In this document: piece by piece, positions 59,059 to 64,000 of the stretch
Layout of the letters: each line of letters opens with the position of its first letter
Numbering within the stretch: position 1 is the first letter of the stretch
NCBI RefSeq assembly: GCF_027531905.1
Contig: NZ_JAPZSU010000053.1
Span: 1-64,000, forward strand
Direction of reading: 5' to 3'
From: Flavobacterium sp.
Lineage (GTDB): Bacteria; Bacteroidota; Bacteroidia; Flavobacteriales; Flavobacteriaceae
Length of the DNA stretch: 64,000 bases
The notes under the pieces: model-generated
What the model saw: only the letters and a program-made list of their open reading frames with translations
Told to the model about the DNA's origin: nothing
Databases searched by the model: none
Program-made: the position numbers and the translations under genes

Positions 59059-60870
59059 TTAATCGTGTGCGTTTTTATCGTTTGATTTTAAGTAGATTAC
59101 CCCAATTACCAAACACACACTTGCTACAATAATTGGATACCATAATCCTTCTAAATAGGGTTTATCAAATGGTAAAGCAGTACCCGCTTCTTTTGCAATA
59201 TCATTAGCTTTTTTGGCATTTAATGCCAAGAATGTTGCCACAGCAGGAAGTAATCCTCCAAAGATTCCGTTACCAACATGGTAGGGCAAACTCATTGAAG
59301 TATAACGTATTTTTGCTGGAAACATTTCAACTAAGAATGCTGCAATTGGCCCATAAACCATTGTTACAAACAATACTTGAAGTAAAACTAGTAAAATCAA
59401 ATGCCATTTTACATCATCGGTAATGTTTTTTGAAATTTCTACGCCGTGTTTCAAGCTAACACCCGCTGGATGGTATTTAGTGCCTTGTGTATCTGTAAAA
59501 GTTTTTAGAGTAATCATGCTCAAGGTATCAACTTTTGCAGGAGCTTCTTCAGTTTTTAAAGTATTTTTTAATTTGATGGTATTTAACGTTGCAATTCCGT
59601 TTTTTGTAGTGTTGTACTTTATCCAAACTTCATTTTTTGCATTGGCTTTTGAATCAAATACAATTGGCTTTTCAGTAAATAATGTATCTACAGTGGTATA
59701 ATGAAATTTTGCGCCTGTATTATACAAAGAATCTGATTTTGTGGTAATTATTATTTTTGTTTTAGTAATACTTGGATCTTTTTTGTCTTTTTCAGTTTTG
59801 ATTTCTGCCAAAGGTTTTCCAATTACTTTACAACTATCAATTACCAAACTTGCTCCAGCAGCTTTCATTGATTTTTCGCTGGCAGATTCATACATAGAGG
59901 TATATATTGGACGATATGATACAATTGCAATTAACATACCTGCCATCATAATCCATTTGCGACTCATTTTGTCTGACAACCATCCAAAGAATATAAAAAA
60001 TGGAGTTCCAAGTGCTAATGAAATCAACATAATATTGTCAGCAATATCTTTGTCTATACTCATTGTTTTTTCTATAAAACTCATGGCGTAAAACTGACCT
60101 GTGTACCAAACCACACCTTGCCCCATTGTTGCGCCAAACAACGCCAACAATACAAATTTAAAATTCAATTTGTTTCCAAAGCTTTCTTTCAAAGGATTGG
60201 TAGATACTTTTCCTTCTGATTTTACTTTTGCAAAAACTGGTGATTCATGCATGTTTTTTCTAATAACATAGGAAATCACAATCATAATTATAGAAACCCA
60301 AAACGGTATTCTCCAACCCCAATCTGTAAAATCTTCTTTAGACAAAGAATGTCTAGTAATATAAATTACAATCAAAGAAATAAACAATCCAATGGTTGCA
60401 GTGGTTTGAATCCATGATGTAAAAAATCCTCTTTTGTCGTTTGGAGAATGTTCTGCCACATAAGTTGCAGCTCCACCATATTCGCCACCTAAAGCTAATC
60501 CTTGTAACAAACGAAGAATTAATACTAATAATGGTGCAAAAAAACCAATTGTTTCATAAGATGGTACACATCCAATTAAGAAGGTGGCCCCACCCATTAA
60601 TAGTAAAGTTACCATGAAGGTATATTTTCGACCAATCAAATCACCCAAGCGTCCGAAAAAGATGGCTCCAAATGGACGTACAACAAATCCAGCTGCGAAA
60701 GTTGCTAATGTTGATAAAAATGCTGCCGTTGGATTGTCAGGTGGGAAAAATTTGGTTGATAATAATGTTGCCAAACTTCCGAAGATGTAGAAGTCATACC
60801 ATTCAATCATGGTTCCCATGGAGGAAGCGGAAATGACTTTCCAGATTCCTGTAGTTGATTTTTTACTCAT
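59059..60870 (-). CDS. MHS-family MFS transporter with a large periplasmic insertion
   Basis: A 603-residue metabolite:H+ symporter. MHS hallmarks are GTMIEWYDFYIFGSLATLL in helix 1, GRLGDLIGRKYTF after helix 2, and GGEYGGAATYVAEHSP after helix 4. I count twelve helices. Between helices 9 and 10 (about residues 328-489) is a hydrophilic stretch of some 160 residues, rich in Lys/Thr and beta-prone, predicted periplasmic because the N-terminus is cytosolic. Ordinary MHS proteins are about 430-450 residues, so this is an added domain. It lies 19 bp after the porin gene and before a DUF6814-like gene. Substrate unknown; an organic acid is likely from the acs/kinase context. Confidence 0.85.
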   Translation of the reverse strand: MSKKSTTGIWKVISASSMGTMIEWYDFYIFGSLATLLSTKFFPPDNPTAAFLSTLATFAAGFVVRPFGAIFFGRLGDLIGRKYTFMVTLLLMGGATFLIGCVPSYETIGFFAPLLVLILRLLQGLALGGEYGGAATYVAEHSPNDKRGFFTSWIQTTATIGLFISLIVIYITRHSLSKEDFTDWGWRIPFWVSIIMIVISYVIRKNMHESPVFAKVKSEGKVSTNPLKESFGNKLNFKFVLLALFGATMGQGVVWYTGQFYAMSFIEKTMSIDKDIADNIMLISLALGTPFFIFFGWLSDKMSRKWIMMAGMLIAIVSYRPIYTSMYESASEKSMKAAGASLVIDSCKVIGKPLAEIKTEKDKKDPSITKTKIIITTKSDSLYNTGAKFHYTTVDTLFTEKPIVFDSKANAKNEVWIKYNTTKNGIATLNTIKLKNTLKTEEAPAKVDTLSMITLKTFTDTQGTKYHPAGVSLKHGVEISKNITDDVKWHLILLVLLQVLFVTMVYGPIAAFLVEMFPAKIRYTSMSLPYHVGNGIFGGLLPAVATFLALNAKKANDIAKEAGTALPFDKPYLEGLWYPIIVASVCLVIGVIYLKSNDKNAHD

Positions 60871-60889
60871 TTGGTTGTTGTTTTTTGGT

Positions 60890-62269
60890 TTATAAATAAA
60901 TTTGTAATTGCACTATAAATTCTCCTTTGCTTTGTTCTTTTGCACCAGGTGCGCTAAAAACAGGGCGAGTAGAATACTGTGTGGTTATTTTAGAATGATG
61001 TCCATCAAGAAGAAAATTAGCGCCAAAATCATATTGTGTACTAGCTTTTTGCAGCGCATCAAAATTTTTATAGGTGATCGCTCCATAAGGTTGGATTCTA
61101 ACTTTTGGTTTTTCATTTTTATTTGGCAATAAAAAACCAGCTTGGGTGTACCAAATTGATCCACTTCCAATAGTAGGTTGAGCATTTCCTGGACCGGCAA
61201 GAGCTTTATTTCCAGTAAAATTAGGATCAGAAGCACCAATATTCATGATCCCAATGTTGCGTAAGTAATTGGGGCCAAAATCATAATTATAGTACACACT
61301 GTAGGCTGTGATGGCCATTTTTTGTTCTTTTTTTCCAATGGGAAGATCCAAAAAGACATCGGCAGCAAAAAGATTCATATCATGTTTTTGAATTTGATTG
61401 TTCACTGATGATTTTGTAGCATCAGGAGCTGTATAAAAGCCAAGACCAATATTGAATACTTTTTTCGTACCGACATAAGTGCCTACTTTAAAAGGAAGTA
61501 AATTAGATTCTTGATCCAAAAATTGGTATTCGAAATAACCTGCGGTAGACCATTTTGCATTGCCATTATTGTCAACGGCAACAGCATTAGCGGCATTGTT
61601 TACATTGGTTGGGGTTACATTTGTTGCAAAGGGTTTGTTGTGACTCAAACGGTATTCAAATTTTCCGTATTTTCCTTTTGCAAAAAGCCCTACTTGACGC
61701 GCAAATTGATCGGAATTTTCAATCAGCGGCCAGTTAAATATGGGAGCATCAATAGTCAAGAAGTTTAGTGTTGAAGCCATCGTTTCTCTTGAAAGCCCCA
61801 TGTAGTAATGTAATCCTCCTCCTAATGAAAGGCTAAATTTTTTATCTTTTTGAGGTAAAACTACAGCATACTCATTCCATGCATCATGAAAAAATAGTCC
61901 TGGTTTTTTACCTGCTCCATAAGCTCCAGTTCCAGCAGCTCCTGAGGCACCACCGCTTGTAAAAGATTGATTGTTGATTCCGAAATGTGTTACAATCATA
62001 TAGCGAGGCGATAATTGGGAGTAAGCCAAAAAGCGTAACCTTCTATTGCCTATATCACTGGTGCTAGTAGTAGCCTCATTGCCTACTACGGTACCTGGAT
62101 TCATTTGCGAAGAGCGAAACCAAATTTGGTTCCATACGATAAAACGCATGTATTTTGAACCATTATCATTCAAATTAAATTTCATTCCGCTACCATATTC
62201 ACTTGCGCCTTGAGCTAAAGCGATTAAAGAAAATAGGAGCGCTACTACCAGAGGGAAAAATTTTTTCAT
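60890..62269 (-). CDS. Outer-membrane porin
   Basis: A 459-residue exported protein with signal peptide MKKFFPLVVALLFSLIALAQ. The mature part is a beta barrel: repeated strands such as YMRFIVWNQIWFRSSQ, RYMIVTHFGINNQSF, KFSLSLGGGLHYYMGLS, and the last strand GEFIVQLQIYL ends in an aromatic-hydrophobic pattern. It resembles uncharacterised flavobacterial porins near acetate or dicarboxylate transporters. It heads the operon with the MHS transporter, so the two probably carry one substrate across both membranes. Confidence 0.75.
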   Translation of the reverse strand: MKKFFPLVVALLFSLIALAQGASEYGSGMKFNLNDNGSKYMRFIVWNQIWFRSSQMNPGTVVGNEATTSTSDIGNRRLRFLAYSQLSPRYMIVTHFGINNQSFTSGGASGAAGTGAYGAGKKPGLFFHDAWNEYAVVLPQKDKKFSLSLGGGLHYYMGLSRETMASTLNFLTIDAPIFNWPLIENSDQFARQVGLFAKGKYGKFEYRLSHNKPFATNVTPTNVNNAANAVAVDNNGNAKWSTAGYFEYQFLDQESNLLPFKVGTYVGTKKVFNIGLGFYTAPDATKSSVNNQIQKHDMNLFAADVFLDLPIGKKEQKMAITAYSVYYNYDFGPNYLRNIGIMNIGASDPNFTGNKALAGPGNAQPTIGSGSIWYTQAGFLLPNKNEKPKVRIQPYGAITYKNFDALQKASTQYDFGANFLLDGHHSKITTQYSTRPVFSAPGAKEQSKGEFIVQLQIYL

Positions 62270-62360
62270 AAAATTAGTTTTGGTTGGTTTTTACAGTGCC
62301 AAATTCTAATTTTATTTCACAAGAAAAAATAATGCTATATTTTTTTGTAAAGAAGTATAG

Positions 62361-62780
62361 TTAATCTTTAAAACGCTCCCATTTAATCAGCATAAATTTA
62401 TCTCCAAGTTCGGTTATGATCATTCCTGCTCCTGTCAAAAGGCTTTTGTTTTTTAGGTATTCTATTAGTTCAGAATGGTTTAAAATGCGATAAGTCGGGT
62501 GGTAGTTAGTTTGCGATGGTTTTTTGATGTTAAAGGATTTTACCCAATTACTCACAGTTACATGCGAAACGCCCAAAATCCGTTCAATCTCGCGATAACT
62601 CAAGCCTTCTAAATATAGTTGTAACGCTTTAGTAACATAATAGTCATCAATTTTTTTTCCTAATTTATTTACGGTAAAAAAATAATTGCATTTTTTACAA
62701 GAATACCTTTGTTTATTAGCAATGATACCGCTTTTTATCAAATGATCACTTTGGCATTTCGGGCAACATAAAAGTTTCAT
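62361..62780 (-). CDS. InsA-like zinc-ribbon and HTH protein (transposase-derived)
   Basis: A 139-residue protein beginning MKLLCCPKCQSDHLIKSG. A zinc ribbon (CPKC at about 6-9 and CKKC at about 27-30) and an HTH (YLEGLSYREIERILGVSHVTVSNWVKSF, about 60-87) match the DNA-binding half of IS1 (InsA). The C-terminus (LSLLTGAGMIITELGDKFMLIKW-like strands) is unlike InsB and has no DDE residues. No terminal repeats or second frame for a transposase are present. I chose the ATG at 62780 over one at 62864. Being intact, alone and next to the porin gene, it is more likely a domesticated regulator than an active transposase. Confidence 0.7.
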   Translation of the reverse strand: MKLLCCPKCQSDHLIKSGIIANKQRYSCKKCNYFFTVNKLGKKIDDYYVTKALQLYLEGLSYREIERILGVSHVTVSNWVKSFNIKKPSQTNYHPTYRILNHSELIEYLKNKSLLTGAGMIITELGDKFMLIKWERFKD

Positions 62781-62998
62781 ATATACATAATTTGCATAAA
62801 TATAGTAATTTTGCAACATTATAAAAAAACAATACTGAAGTTTAATTTGTTTTTTTTTAAGCAAACCTTATTAATAAAGGCGAAATTGTATGTAATTCGC
62901 AGTTTTTAACAAAAATCACTAAAACTTCAAATCATGGCTAGAAAGCTTTTCAACTCCGAAATGCTTTTTGATTTTGAAGTGTTTATAGTACTGAAATT

Positions 62999-63499
62999 TT
63001 ACCACAAATTATCTTTATGTTGCCAAACAATCCACGCGAAAACCCCAAAATGCATCACGCACACAATAAATTTCAGGAAACTAGAAGCTAGAAAGCCAAT
63101 AAAAGAACCTGTGGCAGCCTTAAGTGCACGTTGATGGTCTTTGTTGTCATAGATTATCTCGCCAATAAAAGCACCCACAAAAGGACCAATAATGAATCCA
63201 AAAGGAATAGGTGCTAGTAATCCAACAATTAAACCAATATTCGTTCCCCAAATTCCATACGAACTGCCTCCAAATTTTTTAGTTCCCTTGGCGGGAATGA
63301 TATAATCTAAAACCGTTAAAAGAAGCGTAATCACTAAACTGATGCCCAAAATCCAATAATTCACCGGAATTGCATCGGTGCAGTACAATAAAACTAAACC
63401 TATAAAACTCAAACTAGGTCCAGGCAAGACAGGTAAAAAGCTTCCAAAAATTCCTAGAATAACAAATAACAATCCAACTCCCAAAAGCAGTATGTCCAT
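62999..63499 (-). CDS. DUF456 family membrane protein
   Basis: A 166-residue inner-membrane protein with several hydrophobic helices. MDILLLGVGLLFVILGIFGSFLPVLPGPSLSFIGLVLLY opens the DUF456 pattern, and the Gly-rich GTNIGLIVGLLAPIPFGFIIGPFVGAFIGEI segment (about residues 89-120) is characteristic. Function unknown. Its start is 57 bp from the divergent small secreted protein gene; a GTACTTT/AAAGTAC inverted repeat lies between them. Confidence 0.85.
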   Translation of the reverse strand: MDILLLGVGLLFVILGIFGSFLPVLPGPSLSFIGLVLLYCTDAIPVNYWILGISLVITLLLTVLDYIIPAKGTKKFGGSSYGIWGTNIGLIVGLLAPIPFGFIIGPFVGAFIGEIIYDNKDHQRALKAATGSFIGFLASSFLKFIVCVMHFGVFAWIVWQHKDNLW

Positions 63500-63512
63500 A
63501 AATTTATTTTTA

Positions 63513-63528
63513 GTACTTTTGAAAGTAC
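63513..63528. promoter_or_regulatory. Inverted repeat in a divergent promoter region
   Basis: GTACTTT-TG-AAAGTAC, two perfect 7-bp arms. It overlaps the start of the -7 box TACATTTG (63526-63533) of the gene at 63557, so a bound protein would block transcription there. Confidence 0.4.
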
Positions 63529-63533
63529 ATTTG
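63526..63533 (+). promoter_or_regulatory. -7 element before the small secreted protein
   Basis: TACATTTG fits TAnnTTTG, with transcription expected to start near 63540. It rules out the GTG at 63536 as start codon. Confidence 0.5.
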
Positions 63534-63556
63534 TAGTGTTTTATTACGATATAACT

Positions 63557-63940
63557 ATGAAGAAAGACCTTTTTTCAACTTTTATAGGGTTGGGTTTATG
63601 CTTCTTTTTCTCTTTGCTTTGTCATGGACAATCGCAAAACGAGAAAACTCAAGATGACCTTTTAAAAGAAAGGTTGTCAATTCAGTATAAAACTAAAGTA
63701 TTAAACTTTAACTTGAAAGAATTTGATGCTTTGTTTTTTGAATTTTTCACTAAGAAAGAAGACCCAAATATACTGCTGTCTAAAGAGGAGTTTTATACCT
63801 ATACGGTTCAAATTGCCTTGTTTTCAGACCGATTGAAAGCATTGTATCCCGATAAAAAAGCAATTGCTGAAGAAAATAAGAAGAAATGGATGTCGGAGCG
63901 ATACGAAGATTATCTCCAATCCAAACCAAATAAAAAATAA
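63557..63940 (+). CDS. Small secreted protein of unknown function
   Basis: A 127-residue protein starting MKKDLFSTFIGLGLCFFFSLLCHGQ, a clear signal peptide. The mature part is charged and helical (KTQDDLLKERLSIQYKTKVLNFN, ending KKWMSERYEDYLQSK). I recognise no family. I chose the ATG at 63557; a frame from GTG 63536 lies upstream of the predicted transcription start. It is divergent from the DUF456 gene. No gene is seen in the remaining 60 bp of the window. Confidence 0.65.
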   Translation: MKKDLFSTFIGLGLCFFFSLLCHGQSQNEKTQDDLLKERLSIQYKTKVLNFNLKEFDALFFEFFTKKEDPNILLSKEEFYTYTVQIALFSDRLKALYPDKKAIAEENKKKWMSERYEDYLQSKPNKK

Positions 63941-64000
63941 TAAGTGTATTTTTATCCCAAAATAAGTCCAACCCAAAAAACTCTGCTTTGAGTAAAAGTT

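Noticed and set aside
62361..62864. Active IS1-type insertion sequence
   Set aside because: There is no DDE catalytic half, no flanking inverted repeats and no target duplication; only an InsA-like DNA-binding part remains.
62934..63134. 66-codon plus-strand frame beginning MARKLFNSEM
   Set aside because: Most of it is antisense to the clear DUF456 coding region, and no family was recognised.

Overview
The window is AT-rich DNA from a member of the Bacteroidota, most likely a Flavobacterium or a close relative in Flavobacteriaceae. The evidence is a complete Sus-type starch locus with a type IX secretion sorting domain, several promoters of the TTTG-N18-21-TAnnTTTG kind, lipoprotein signals of the Bacteroidota type, a Gly-rich RRM protein, a DNA polymerase III alpha subunit fused to its proofreading exonuclease, and two copies of a covarying structured RNA resembling Flavo-1. 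No rRNA or CRISPR array was seen; one tRNA (Asp) is present.

Layout. 0.3-6.9 kb: SGNH hydrolase, DUF3050 protein, glutaryl-CoA-type dehydrogenase, then trmN, a four-helix-bundle gene in a repeat-bounded cassette, rimM and rpsP, a small lipoprotein and the RRM protein. 7-12.8 kb: leu operon (leuC, leuD, leuA, leuB on the minus strand) with a recognisable promoter, invaded by a second four-helix-bundle cassette (between leuC and leuD) and a 175-bp gene-less element (between leuA and leuB). 13.4-25.1 kb: housekeeping genes (dnaE, outer membrane protein, trxA, DUF58, tRNA-Asp, DUF937, DUF885 peptidase, RluB-type pseudouridine synthase). 25.3-29.5 kb: isoprenoid and lipid genes (UbiA prenyltransferase, mevalonate-type kinase, diphosphomevalonate decarboxylase) with two tandem toxin-antitoxin pairs between the last two. 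29.8-34 kb: TspO, S41 peptidase, BaiN-type flavoprotein, GDPD. 34-34.5 kb: 79-bp tandem repeat. 34.5-53.4 kb: maltodextrin/starch utilisation locus. 53.5-62.8 kb: acetate block (acs, receiver, transporter-kinase fusion, small membrane proteins, MHS transporter, porin, InsA-like zinc-ribbon/HTH protein). 63-63.9 kb: DUF456 protein and a small secreted protein.

How genes work together. In the starch locus, SusC, SusD and SusE-like proteins bind and import oligosaccharides trimmed by a T9SS-secreted amylase. A periplasmic GH13 and a GH31 enzyme cut these further. MalT-type transporter, GH65 phosphorylase and beta-phosphoglucomutase turn maltose into glucose and glucose 6-phosphate. A LacI-type regulator lies between the two arms. 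In the acetate block the SSS-STAC-histidine kinase, a stand-alone receiver and acs form one tight gene group, resembling the acetate switch of proteobacteria but with no output domain on the receiver.

The most unusual signal is a class of small intergenic elements built from 7-bp periodic repeats. Three sit here: 3984-4689 (GGAATTT-type, with a four-helix-bundle gene), 10691-11262 (GCTATTG-type, with a second such gene) and 8154-8328 (GATTNNN-type, no gene, bounded by CAATGTCATTAA ends and a 10-bp target duplication). Heptad sequences differ but period, inverted arrangement and operon-internal placement are shared.
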